From contig NC_059081.1 of the NCBI RefSeq assembly GCF_020497125.1, forward strand, positions 15,719,105 through 15,783,104: 64,000 nt of DNA. The letters run 5' to 3'. The translations under genes were made by a program, and so were the position numbers. The notes beneath the pieces are model-generated. The model was given only the letters and a program-made list of their open reading frames with translations. It ran no database searches and had not been told where the DNA came from. Of this stretch, positions 11,850-22,201 are shown one piece after another. The stretch's first letter is position 1. The number at the start of each line of letters is the position of its first letter. This stretch comes from Mauremys mutica (lineage: Eukaryota > Chordata > Testudines > Geoemydidae).

Positions 11850-12236
11850 TTGCAAGGAATTCACTCCACTGTCTCCAGACCTGCCACAGCATCCCCCTCG
11901 CAGAGGCTGGCAAAGATTAGGCGGCGAAAGAAAAAGACAAGGGACAAGATGTTCGAGGAACGTATGGGCTGCTACCTAGCAGAGGCGGACCAGCAGAGCC
12001 AGTGGAGGGAGACCGTCTCTCTGTGCCAGCGCTCACACAGCGAACGGGAGGAGAGGTGGCATGAGGAAGACAAGCAGGCGACTGAAACAATGCTTGGACT
12101 AGTGAGGGAGCAAACGAACACGCTCAGGCGCCTTGTGGATGTTCTGCAGGACCGCAGGAGGACAGAGCCCCCCTGCAGTGTATCTGCAACCGCACTCCCC
12201 CGCCACAAAGTCCCATACCCCCCTCACCGAAAATAA
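11850..12236 (+). pseudogene. Harbinger Myb/SANT-like protein, C-terminal exon
   Basis: The frame contains SQRLAKIRRRKKKTRDKMF followed by a long charged helix (WRETVSLCQRSHSEREERW, then LVREQTNTLRRLVDVLQDR) and a proline-rich end. A basic patch followed by a coiled coil-like region is the usual tail of Harbinger Myb-like proteins, probably for nuclear import and for contacting the transposase. The basic stretch RRRKKK is a plausible nuclear localisation signal. A splice acceptor may be the 'ccacag' just before 'catccccctcgcag' (about 11890). This block is intact as a frame, but the protein as a whole is not, because the first exon is broken. Confidence 0.7.
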
Positions 12237-12396
12237 TCAGGAGGAGGGGCGGCCGGGGACGTGAATACTGTCACTGCACCACAGCACAGTGCTCAAGTAC
12301 CCAAAAGCTCTCATACCCTACATTTGCCAAAGTCCTTCACTTCCAGACTCACAGTAGTCCCAATTCCAGTCCCATCCCCTAACTGTCTACTTAATT

Positions 12397-12402
12397 AATA
12401 AA
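12397..12402 (+). terminator. Poly(A) signal candidate for the Harbinger Myb-like gene
   Basis: AATAAA occurs 160 bp after the stop codon of the C-terminal exon, in an AT-rich setting. Position and sequence fit; use is inferred. Confidence 0.45.
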
Positions 12403-13071
12403 AATGCTTTGCTGTTAATTACTGTTTCCGTTATGTTTTTTCAAAGAAGACTGTGTTTGAATGGGGGGCGTGGGGAAGGGGGTGGTTAATTGCATAGGAC
12501 AGTCACCTTTCCCAGGGTACAGACACGGGGGCAGGATCAGCAGCGGGTCACACACACGGTGCAGTCAGTAGGCACCCTGGTCGGTTTTTGGAGGTGGTTT
12601 CCAGGATCTGTGTGGGCGGGGGAGATGTGACTTTGCAGCGGGGGAGGGCGGTTACAGATCTTATACAGCGGTCCTTGTCCTGGACCGCTGAGTCACGCAG
12701 CTGAGGAATCTGTATCCGTCCTCCTCCACCACAAGGTCACATATCCGCCCGCACACAGAATTCCATAAAGAGGGATGGCAGGCTCCGTTGAAAGAAGCAT
12801 TCCGGCACTGCGGACCGCTCTAGGAGCAGGAGCCTGTCATTCCTTGAGTTTAGAGGCGGTCTTTACATCACCGCACACCCTACCCAGCACAGCCTGCATC
12901 CCAGTTTCAACCCTTTCACGAAAAGTCATGAATAAAGAAACCTTTGTTAAGTAATAATGGGACATGTATTTTATTTTTACACGTGTGCTGGAAGTGGGGG
13001 TAACGGGGTGAACGGGGTATGTAACCAAAGAGGAGAGTCAACAGTAACTGGGTAAAGAAACAGGGGCAGGT

Positions 13072-13524
13072 TCAGCTTCTCTGTAAAGAAACTGAACAGT
13101 CACAGGTCACGCTGCTCGCTGCTCGCTGGTATTTGAAGAGTTCCTTGTCGCTGTCCCAGGCGCCTGTATAGGGCTTCATGAGCCAGGGCATTAGCGGGCA
13201 GGCTGGGTCCCCAAGGATGACTATAGGCATCTGCACATCCACAACAGTTATTTCGTGGTCCGGGAAGAAACTACCTTCCTGCAGGCGTCTGAGCAGCCCA
13301 CAGTTCCTGAAAACACACGCATCATGAACCTTGCCCGGCCACCCGACGTTGATGTTTGTAAAACGTCCCCTATGGTCCCCCAGTGCTTGCAGCACCATTG
13401 AAAAGTAGCCCAATTTCTCATCAGCTGACTGTGGAAGAGGTGGACGATAAAGTGCGAGGAGGAGAAAACGGCGATGATCGCAGCGGGCTCCGTGCTTGCA
13501 GTGCTGTGGCGTCCGCACTGTCAC
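13072..13524 (-). pseudogene. PIF/Harbinger DDE transposase fragment
   Basis: The minus-strand frame shows YFSMVLQALGDHRGRFTNIN, GWPGKVHDACVFRN, and ILGDPACPLMPWLMKPYTG, the hallmark blocks of the DDE_Tnp_4 (HARBI1-type) nuclease fold; the aspartate in VHDACVF is a catalytic position. The upstream block holding the first catalytic aspartate is not in frame, and the downstream block with the catalytic glutamate is absent: after KELFKYQ the sequence leaves the family and stops. The fragment is 150 codons where the family usually has roughly 350-400. It is therefore non-functional. A reverse-strand AATAAA (12970-12975) could be its old poly(A) signal. Confidence 0.85.
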
Positions 13525-14499
13525 TGACCAGAAAAGTGCACGAACAGATTGCCCACAGGCGCTTTCAAGGAGGGAGGGAGGGAGGTTGTGATTGACGGTT
13601 CAATGACGACACTTACCCAAAACCACCCTCGACACATTTCTCCCCCCAGCAGGCATTGGGGGCTCTACCCAGCATTCCAATGGGCAGCGGGGACTGCGGG
13701 AACTGTGGGATAGCTTCCCACAGTGCACCGCTTCCAAAGTCGACGCTGGCCCCGTGAATGTGGACTCAGAAATTCGAATTCGTGTATTTAGTATGGATAC
13801 ACAAATTCGACTTCATAAGGTCGAATCCACAAATTCGAACTAAGTTGATTCGAAATAGTCTTGTAGTGTAGACAAGGCCAAAGAAAGAGGTTTTTGGATA
13901 AATAGCCTGGTTTTAAACCAGCTCAGAGTCTTCTTCCTGATCCAACAAATGGACAGGATCCCTCGTCCACAAAGGGCCTCAATCCTTTGGGAAGGGTTGG
14001 AAGGACTGGGCCTACTGAGGCCTCATAAGATTAGATGCTTGTTCTGAGCTGAAGTTGTGGTGAACCTGTAACCACAAGGAAGTCCCTTGGGTTGGGGCTG
14101 AAGGACTGTTCCTGCCAGAATCCTCATTAGGGAGAACTCTGTACGCTTATTAGCATGAGTGCAGGCTCTGTGATTGATTTTAATATATTTTCTCTGTAAT
14201 GCTCTTTACCTTACGAATAAAGTAGGTATAGGAAGTGCTGTGTGATAACTTATAACTGTAGCAATTACATCTGTTAACAGTCGCTGAAGAGAAATCAAGC
14301 AGATGTCTTTGGGCAACCTGTCTATGCTGGGAATAACAGAGTGAAGGCAGGCAACTGTGCAGCCTGGAAATACCCGAGTCAGAAAGGAGGCCTGGATCTC
14401 CACCCAGAAAGACAAAGGTAGGGAGCCGGAAGCCTGAGAACGGGTGCCTTTCTTGGACCACTGAAGGATAATATAGGTGTGGTTGTGCTGAAATAGGAC

Positions 14500-14563
14500 A
14501 CCCGTGTGCTTTTAAAAATTCTACTAGGCACCTTTATTCACCAAAATACCTTAAATCTGTCCC
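14500..14563 (+). mobile_element. Right half of the split palindromic MITE
   Basis: The stretch 'cttttaaaaattctactagg' followed by 'caaaataccttaaatctg' matches the right arm of the family copy at 56113-56243. Together with 8701-8797 it brackets the nested insertions. Confidence 0.5.
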
Positions 14564-14565
14564 AA

Positions 14566-15405
14566 AGGCTTCAGAATTCATAGTAAAGTCAGAGAGACAT
14601 TCTAGGAGGCAGGACAAAAATACAATTAATTTTTAAAGCAGCTGAATACCTACAGCTTTCAGTGAAATTAAAAAGTATGGGTGCTCAACACTACTGGATG
14701 TGTGATGTTCTATGTACATGCTTTTATAGCAAGTAATACACAAAAAACTTTGGGAATCTTGAGGAATTCCAAGATGGTGGCCCAAAATAGTATGGAATTG
14801 GGTCCATTGTTCCTGACAGGTGTGTAGATTCATCAGCAACTATGGACATACCTGGATTTTAAAGCGATTGCTGTGTACTAAGAAAGTATACCATGTATAC
14901 AGACTGAAGATACCAGTTTCCTTCAAAAGTTATGCTATTTATTCCAGGCCTTGAGATATTTTCTAACTTGTTCAATATTTTAAACTAGCATTTTATTGTT
15001 AAGTTTCTTGGCAGCATCCCTCGTAAGTTTCAAGTGTAATCAGAATGCAAATGAGAAAGTTAATTAGTTGGGGACAGTAGGGATTGGTAGCTTTTAGCTG
15101 CCACTTTGTATTAGGTCTCTTTTTGGGGAGTGGGTGAAAAGAGAGGGCTAGGTGTGTGAAGTGATACGAAGTATGTAGGACTGTTTGTTTTTGTTTTTGA
15201 AATCTCACATTGTGAAATTATTTTATCTCACACTTTTGGAAGAAACACTACATTTTATTTACATTGCACAAGTGAATTGCATTGACGTACGTGAGTTTTT
15301 TTCCTGTCTTTTGGTCTACTAAATCACATCAGAAATCCCAAGCCTACTGCTAACTAATTATAAAGCAGAATATGTAATAAGGTTGTTGTTGGCCTCTGTC
15401 AGTTT
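14566..15405. other. Unique AT-rich sequence
   Basis: No gene or recognised repeat seen. Short minus-strand frames here have no motifs. Confidence 0.5.
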
Positions 15406-15407
15406 GG

Positions 15408-15560
15408 GTGTGAAACTGCAACTGGTGACAGGGGATGGATCACTAGATAATTGCCCTGTTCTGTTCATTCCTTCTGAAGCATCTGGCACTGGCCGCTGTT
15501 GGACGACAGGATACTGGGCTACATGGACCATTTGTCTAACCTAGTATGATCATTCTTATG
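15408..15560 (+). mobile_element. CR1 LINE 3' end, truncated
   Basis: The run 'gataattgccctgttctg', 'aggatactgggctacatgg', 'catttgtctaacc' and the terminal 'cattcttatg' match the 3' tail at 24530-24692. CR1 copies are typically severely 5'-truncated. This one retains about 150 bp of 3' untranslated region. Confidence 0.85.
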
Positions 15561-15599
15561 TAAATCATTAATGCCCAATCACAAGTCCATGGAAATATT

Positions 15600-15880
15600 T
15601 TGTGTCTCATGGTTGCTGAGCAAAAACTAGGGAAAGAGAAAAGGGAGAGAAGAAATGAGTATAAAGGAAAAAGTGGGAGGATATAAGGAAGGGGAGAATG
15701 GTGAGACAGGCCATTTAAGAATGGACACAGAAAGACGGGGAAACAAGGCAGAGGAAAAAAAATAGTGAAGAAGGAAATCATCACTGAGAAATGAGATAAG
15801 AAGGGGAGCTAGAGAAGGATCAGAAAGGAAAGAAAAAAAGCTTAAAAGGGGATAAGAGGAATGAAAAATGCAGCATTCAT
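15600..15880 (+). repeat. Purine-rich low-complexity tract
   Basis: The plus strand is dominated by A and G ('gaaagagaaaagggagagaa') over about 280 bp. No exact unit is discernible. It is non-coding; the pyrimidine-rich minus strand produces a serine/phenylalanine/leucine-rich chance frame. Confidence 0.7.
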
Positions 15881-15967
15881 TTTAGTTAAAACATTAGTAA
15901 AACATTTTATGTTTATTTCATATATAGTTAATTTATTCTAAATGCATTATGTAGGGAATACAAAGTG

Positions 15968-16060
15968 ATACACACATAGCCTGAGTTTGATCTTATTTAC
16001 ACCAGTGCAAACCAGGAGGGAATCCACTGGAGTAAATGGAATTAATGCAGTGTAAAGCCA
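15968..16060 (+). mobile_element. Palindromic MITE relic (tctgatctcattta family)
   Basis: The segment 'gatcttatttacaccagtg' with 'aatggaattaatgcagtgta' resembles the palindromic family seen better at 16287-16397. It is degraded. Confidence 0.4.
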
Positions 16061-16286
16061 GTGTGAGGGAAGGCGCAGTGCATGTATATTTATGGAAATG
16101 TATATGCCAGTTATTTGCAGCCCTTGAGACATATGATCAATCTGGCCCTCGGTGCAGACTATTCAATAACACAATTAACATAATCTGAAGAACAGTATGA
16201 AAGAGAGAAAACTAGAAGAAACACAGTAATAAAGTTTATCACCACATGTGCAATGATACATGCATATGCAGCTATACATAGTACAT

Positions 16287-16397
16287 AAGGGCATGATTCT
16301 GATTTCATTTACACCACTGTAAATCAGAAGTAACTCCCCTGAACTTAATGGGGTTACACAGATGTGAAAGTGTTTTTAGATCAGAATCAAGCCCCAT
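16287..16397 (+). mobile_element. Palindromic MITE
   Basis: The left arm 'catgattctgatttcattta' pairs with a right arm ending 'tagatcagaatcaagcccc'; the centre 'gtaactcccctgaactta' pairs with 'atggggttac'. This is a snap-back element with no coding capacity. Related copies lie at 18600-18705, 28160-28260, 28745-28850 and 60130-60200. Confidence 0.65.
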
Positions 16398-16399
16398 GT

Positions 16400-17535
16400 T
16401 GGCATATTATTTGAACGGAATTGCTATGGGCTTAGATGAATAATATCACTAGATTATTTGTATAGGATTTTAAAATGAAGGCAACAGCTTTGGGAATAAG
16501 ATTTTTGTGATGGAAGAAATGTAATTAGTGACTGTCAAGTGTTTTTTATGGGGAAATTACAGCTTTTAATCATTTTAAGAGACAAGATGACTAGAATATC
16601 TGGACAAGATGAAGTCAACATGGATAAAGTGTTAAATACAAGTCAACATGAAGTGCAACATGTTATCATAATGGCTTTCCTGTCACTGTTCTTCACTTTA
16701 TCATTTAATGTTCTATCATCAAGCCTTGACATTTTAATTTCTTTTCTATCTAATTGATATTCCCTAGACATAAGGCAGAACCAAGTTTCAGATCTTGGTA
16801 TAGGATTTGTTGCTTTACAACTTTGTTGCACAAATGTAAACATGCAGAAATCTCATTAAAATGTCACTGTTTCAGAGATGTCTGTGGTGCAAATGCTGTT
16901 ATTTAGATGAAAACTGATTGTCACAATACTAACAGCTCTTGTTCTGCAAAATTTCATTTCCGTCCAGCCTCTTTTAGAAGTCTACAGCTGTCAAACCTTG
17001 TATCTTTCTCTCTGATCCCTCAAGCAGATGCACTCTGTTTGCTCTTATAATATAACATGTGTCTGTCCTTTAGCTGATTAGTGTATCAAAAGAGAACATA
17101 AGATATGCAGTGTTTCCAAAGGTTTACACATCAAAGAGAACTTTAAAATCCTTTTTATAAAGCTGCTTATTTGTTAAAAACTTCAAAACTATGGGGGAAG
17201 GTGGCACCGGAGAAAGGCTGTCAATGCTGTGGATCTTGCAGAATTAATGTATGCCAAGTATTTTTATTCTATATTTCATTTTATGAAGTTCTTTGTAGTG
17301 CAGGCATGTGAATCTTCACTAGCTGTGCCTTCGTCAATCAGTTACATGGAGTTTAATTCAAAACAGATTGTGGAATTGGGATAAAATTCCAAAAACATAT
17401 TTATATGAAAACAAAACTAGTGGCTAATATCTGACATAACCCTTGAAAATTCTATCACTGTGCAATAGCTTAAGGAAAGTGCAATGCAATTGAATAAGAA
17501 TGGCTCTTTGCCGCACAGATCAGCTTTTTCTTATC
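16400..17535. other. Unique AT-rich sequence
   Basis: No transposon or gene recognised. The 16850-17180 part is rich in AT and low in CpG and could hold a conserved element, which I cannot test. Confidence 0.45.
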
Positions 17536-17539
17536 ATGG

Positions 17540-18275
17540 TGGTTGTCACAATCCCTGCATAAGTTGGCACCTTCTGATACCCTTTTCCAAATCACCCGAG
17601 TGCATCCCTTTAAAGTCACAGACCTGTCTCATCTCTTCTCTTTGAAGTGAGACTCTGTGTGACCCAACCACTCTACAACTGGGTCTCCATGTTACACCTC
17701 CCTTGGTTGCCAACTATGATACCTAGCAGGTCCAACAGGCTTGTCACCTGCAACAATTTCCCTTTGGGAGTGGGAACAGTAATTGAATGCAGTGACACAG
17801 AAGCAGCTCTTTCAAAACAAAAGCAGGATTTATTTGCCAAAAGGTTCACAGCACTTGGAGAAATGGATTTAAAGCCAAGTGACCTGTACGCATAGTGTCT
17901 TACCTATGCTTGGCATTTGCCTCAAGGCCCTAAGTAGACATGTCAGCCTTAGTCCCCAAGAGAACACAGGGCAGCAAGTTGTAGCTTGCTGACTGCAAGC
18001 CCTGACGCTGTCAGTCTGTGTCATCCTGCAGCAGCTGACAACTTTCCCCCTCCCTCTCTGCAGGGTGGATCTTTTATCTGATCAGTGTCTTTTGATCTCC
18101 AGAATCTCAGTCTTAGCAAAAAGCTATGTAACCAGGGCTGGGGCTGAGAAGTCACCTCTTCACAGCTAGTCGCCCGTCTGTTATGTTTGAGCATTTGTTG
18201 GGATGCTAGACAATTCTGTTGGCTTTACTGTTTGGTTCCCCCTCATGGTCCCATTTGATCTAACTTCATAGCAAA
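17540..18275 (-). mobile_element. Possible LTR-like repeat
   Basis: Its composition differs from the flanks, and a minus-strand AATAAA (TTTATT at about 17828) lies in a setting like an LTR R region. No TG/CA ends or target duplication could be fixed. Unique sequence is a real alternative. Confidence 0.25.
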
Positions 18276-18288
18276 TAACCCATCAAGT

Positions 18289-18300
18289 GTGCGCGTGCGT

Positions 18301-18364
<64 letters not shown>
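18289..18364 (+). repeat. (CA)n microsatellite
   Basis: About 31 uninterrupted CA units follow a short GTGCGCGTGCGTG lead. It is long enough to be polymorphic. Confidence 0.98.
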
Positions 18365-18366
<2 letters not shown>

Positions 18367-18599
18367 AGTCATAAAATTATAACAGCTATTTCCCAAGTCT
18401 CCACAGTGAAACTCAGATTTTATAAGCTAGTCACTAAAACAATACTTGGTCTGGATCTTGTTATAGTACATTTAAGAATTAAATAACATTGCTCAGTCTG
18501 CTTAGATTCCACAGTAACAAATTTGTACTCAGTGGAGTTACTTTGGAGTCAGAGAGTTGGCTCTCAGATTGGCTCATTGTTTTAGCTTATGTGAATAAG

Positions 18600-18705
18600 A
18601 GGCCTGATTCTGATCTCAATTATACTGGTTACAATCGGGAATAATTTCACTGAAGTCAACAGAGTGATGCTGCTGTAAAAGCGCTGTGAAATCTGTCCAC
18701 AGAAA
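18600..18705 (+). mobile_element. Palindromic MITE relic
   Basis: It begins 'aggcctgattctgatctca', the left arm of the family at 16287, and contains 'actgaagtcaacagagt'. The right arm is degraded. Confidence 0.5.
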
Positions 18706-19424
18706 TAACAAAAGATTATTTTTAAATTAAATCATTTAGAAAATGTATCTTCACTTATATAACTTCTACCTTGGTTTGGAAGATTGACTTGAGTAATTAG
18801 TGCATTTAAAACATTATCCAGTCACCTGCAGCACTAAAAGAAAGCTGTAGAGGTTTTTCTTTATATGATGCTTATTGCAGTATTCTAAATACGTATTGTA
18901 ATGAAACATTGGAGCGTAATGCCAAATTTCAGTCCATTAGGTATAAGCAATATTTGATTTATTTATGGTTGAAATATTGCCCATACCAGTTACAACAGTT
19001 CCTCAGCTGTATGCTGAAATATTGCATTCTAGCTTGTTAACTGTCAAAAATCTCCAAAGGAAGGGTCTTTCCCCCCTAATTTAAAACAAATAACAGAAAT
19101 GAAGAAATACTTATTAAATGCTCAAGTTAAAGCTAAACTTTGATTGCTAAATCAAATATTTCATATAGATTTTTCAGCACTTATAATACACAATCACACA
19201 CTTTTTGGATAATATTTAGGCATATCAGGATAATCTAGGATACAGCTTAAAGCTTAAACTCTGACAGTCATATCAGAGACCCCTCTGGAAGGGACAAAGG
19301 GCAAGAATGGAGAGTCTCTTCAGAACCAGCACTCATTACAGACTACAGGTAAAATTTTCAAGACCAGCTAAGTCAACTGGGAGCTTAAGTATCAATGAAA
19401 GTCAGTAGGACTTAGACTTGAAGT
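18706..19424. other. Unique AT-rich sequence
   Basis: No recognised feature. Confidence 0.5.
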
Positions 19425-19481
19425 CACTAAGGTGAACTTGCGTACCCTAGTTTGACCCCCGCTCTTAGTGTAGACCAGGCC
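19425..19481 (+). mobile_element. 3' fragment of Harbinger MITE family B
   Basis: The end 'cttagtgtagaccaggcc' followed by TAA repeats the right terminus of the element at 2886-3165, including the 15-bp terminus shared with the transposon at 9062. The 'gaacttgcgtacc' upstream also matches. The 5' part is lost. Confidence 0.75.
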
Positions 19482-19883
19482 TAAGATACTTACGAAAATT
19501 TTGCCCTAACTTTGATTCATATCTTAGTGGGAAAGAAAAGTCAACGGATGTGCATATCAGCCAGTTATCTGCAGCTCAGTGTGTGAGTGTAGGAAAGAAA
19601 AGGGAAAGGCTAGAAGAGAAGATGGAAAAATGTGCAAAAAGGTTTTTGCTCAAAATTCTGTGCAAGCAAAATTTCAGGTGAGGCACAATACTCAACAGTT
19701 ACATTTCTTTTATGCACTTGTAGTGAATGCAAAATGGTGGGCAAGACAGAAAGATGTATTATGCTGTTGTTGATCCCTTTCTCTCTCAATTTCCTTCCCC
19801 AAATGGACACTGTATATGCTCATGTACAGGTAAAGAGTTGTCCGACACCTGGGCCACATGTCTCTTAGGCGGTATGTTTCACC
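19482..19883. other. Unique-looking sequence
   Basis: No gene or repeat recognised. Confidence 0.5.
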
Positions 19884-19891
19884 CACACAGC

Positions 19892-20997
19892 CAGAGGTGA
19901 AAGTAAGCCGGTACTGCCCTGTACAGAGTACCGGTAAAAAAAGGTGCAGTAGTGTACTGGCAAATAAGTGAAGCATTCAGTACTGCCTTACTTTCACCTC
20001 TTTTGGCTGCATAACAAAAAGTTCAAACTCAAAGCTAATAAAAGCTTGGAAAGGGAAAACTCACCATCACATTTTTTTGTTGTTTCTCTCCCTCTCCTCC
20101 TCCAGCCTGACTTGGCTAGGCTCCGCGTTCCCCCGACCCCCGCACTCAGCAGGGGCTGCAGGGGCTCCCCTCTAGCTTGTAGCAGGGGGACTGGCTGAGG
20201 GAGAAGCCTCCCCAGGTAGCCTGCTGCCTGCATAAAAACAGTTTAAATTTAGCTGTTCACCCCACAGTCTGAACCTGGATTAGAGGCTATTTATGGCATC
20301 CTTGTTAATTTCACTCACAGTTGTTGTATCATAGATTTGAACTTGGAAATGGTTCCTGATTTTGATTGTATTTTTTGTGTATTATATTATTGAAGATTGC
20401 TTCATCCAGGGGGCAGAAAAGAACTGCCCCGGCTTTGGTCACACATGCCCTCCCCCCCACAACCCTGAGTGAAATTAACAAGGATGCCAGAAATAGCCCC
20501 GAATCCTGCAGTTCAGACTGCAGAGTGAACAGCTAAGTTTAAACTGTTCTTATGCAGGCAGCAGGCTACCTGGGGAGGCTTCTCCCTCAGCCAGTCCCCC
20601 CTGCTACGAGCTAGAGGGGAGCCGCTGCAGCCCCTGCTGAGCGTGGGGGTCAGGGGAATGGGGAGCCTAGCCGCCTTGGCAGCCCAGCTGGAGGAGAAGT
20701 GGGGAGGACAAGGAGAAAAATGTGACAGTGAGTTTTCAGTTTTTCAGGCTTATTCCAATAGTTACGTTTTATTACAGACAGTACTGGTAGTAGTAATAGT
20801 AGCTTTATTTTCTACATCTAAGTCATGCAATGGGAGGGATCCATGAAGTATGTAGGAGAGGTGGGTTGCTTGTGTTTGGACTGTAGGGGTAAGACATGTA
20901 ACTTACTTCCTCCCTGGCCCTGCCCCTTCCATCTGAGGCCCTGCCCCTTCGGAGTGGGACCCGTACCAGTAAGAGCGGTATTTTACTTTCACCCCTG
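19892..20997 (+). mobile_element. Snap-back non-autonomous hAT element, 1.1 kb
   Basis: The ends CAGAGGTGAAAGTAAGCCGG and ATTTTACTTTCACCCCTG are inverted, and a perfect 8-bp duplication CACACAGC flanks the element (19884-19891, 20998-21005). Internally 20050-20322 is an imperfect inverted copy of 20468-20732 (for example 'gcctccccaggtagcctgct' against 'aggcagcaggctacctgggg'), so one strand can fold on itself for about 270 bp per arm. A second inverted copy of the terminus (ttactttcacctctt) lies near 19988-20002, suggesting a composite origin. No transposase. Confidence 0.92.
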
Positions 20998-21179
20998 CAC
21001 ACAGCCCTCAAGCTAACAAGCCAGAACTGCAGCAAACTCAGTGCCATCATTTTTGCCAGCTTTGATGTAAGCTAGAAGGATGTAATCCTGTCATACAAAT
21101 GTCACATCAGATGCAGGAAGCCTGCCAAACAATCAGTGGGGCCAATGGATGATCAAGATGCTAAAGGAGCACTCAAGGA

Positions 21180-22072
21180 AGACAAGGTTGTTGTGGTAAA
21201 GTTAAATGAATTCTTTGCATTAATCTGAACTGCAGAGGTTTTGAGGGAGGTTCCCAAACCTGAACTTTTCTTTTTACATGACCCACCTGAGGAACTGTCC
21301 CAGATTGAGGTGTCAGTAGAGGAGGTTTTTGAACAAATAGATCAATTAAACAGAAGTAAGTCACCGGAACCAGATGATATTCACCTAAGAGTTCAGAAGC
21401 AACTCAGATGAAATGGAAAAAACTACTAACTATGGTATATATCTGATCACTTAAATCAGCCTCTGTACCAGAAGACTGGAGCAAAGCTAATGTAATGCTG
21501 ATATTTAAACAAGGCTCCAGAGGTGATCCTGGCAATTACAGGCCAGTAAGCCTAACTTCAGTACCAGACAAATTGGTTTAAACTAAACAAAACTAACAAA
21601 ATTATCCAACATATAAATTAACACAATACGTTGTAGAAGAGTCACCACAGCTTTTGTAAAGGAACATTATGCCTCACTAATCTATTCAAATGCTTGTTGA
21701 CCCTCAAAGAATTCTGACAAGGGTGAGCCAGTCAATATAGTGTCCTTGGACTTTCAGAAAGCCTTTGACCAGGTTCCTCAACAAAGGCTCTTAAGCAAAG
21801 TAAGCAATAGTGGAACAAGAGGGAAGGTCCTCTCAGTGATCAGTAATTGGTTAAATGATAGGAAACAATGATTAGGAATACATGGTCAGTTTTCACAGTG
21901 GGGAGAGGGGTAAATAGTGGTGTCCCCCAGGGGTCTGTACTGGGACCAGTGCTATTCAATATATTCATAAATGATTTGGAAAAGGGGAATAAGGTGGGGA
22001 AGTTTTCAGATGACATAAAATTACTCACAATAGTTAAGTCCAACGCTGACTGTCCAGAGTTACAAAGGGACC
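21180..22072 (+). pseudogene. CR1 reverse transcriptase, N-terminal and catalytic part, broken
   Basis: The enzyme copies its own RNA into DNA at a nicked target. Recognisable parts are EVSVEEVFEQIDQLNRSKSP (region before the first motif), NYRPVSL-like sequence near 21540, FQKAFDQVPQ (motif A, near 21755-21785), PQGSVLGP (near 21925-21948) and FSDD at 22003-22014. The last is the catalytic box, usually FADD in CR1; both aspartates are present. Stops and frame changes occur before motif A. The frame runs into the LTR insertion immediately after the residues LQRDL. Confidence 0.85.
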
Positions 22073-22194
22073 TGTAGTGAGGCGGCCTGGCTCCCGACGG
22101 CCCCTGAGAGGGAGGAACCGGAACAGCCACCTCAGTGGGCGGAGCCACCGCCGCCTGTTCCCGCCCCCCGGAAGTCAAGGGGCGGGACAGGAAG

Positions 22195-22201
22195 TATAAA
22201 A
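22195..22201 (+). promoter_or_regulatory. TATA box of the LTR-type element
   Basis: TATAAAA lies 122 bp inside the element, preceded by GGGGCGGG (22179-22186) and CCGCCCCCC (22161-22169), typical GC boxes. The arrangement is a classic LTR U3 promoter. Transcription would begin near 22225. Confidence 0.65.

Larger units (their letters stand above)
9062..13879 (+). mobile_element. PIF/Harbinger DNA transposon, degraded two-gene copy
   Basis: The left end GGCCTGGTCTACACTAGG and the reverse complement of the right end, GGCCTTGTCTACACTAC, form terminal inverted repeats. AAA flanks both sides (9059-9061, 13880-13882), the 3-bp duplication expected of PIF/Harbinger. Subterminal regions are crowded with the motif TTCGAATT/ATTCGAA, likely binding sites. 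It carries the superfamily's two characteristic genes, a Myb/SANT-like protein (+) and a DDE transposase (-), arranged convergently. Both are broken, so the copy is inactive. At 4,818 bp it is of a size expected for a full element. Confidence 0.92.
8798..14499 (+). mobile_element. LTR-like element of unknown class, interrupted by Harbinger
   Basis: Sequence between the two MITE halves starts TGTGACCAACTGAAC at 8798 and resumes at 13883 after the Harbinger insertion. The right part has an AATAAA signal at about 14216 in an AT-rich context, as in an LTR R region. No gag, pol or env-like frame is visible. The right end and any target duplication could not be fixed, so LTR identity is inference; a long non-autonomous DNA element is the alternative. 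Excluding the Harbinger insert it is about 0.9 kb. Confidence 0.35.

Noticed and set aside
12928..12935. Plus-strand AATAAA inside the Harbinger
   Set aside because: Lies beyond the Myb gene's nearer signal at 12397 and is not downstream of another plus-strand frame.
18289..18486. Frame with a long His-Thr repeat
   Set aside because: Translation of the (CA)n microsatellite.
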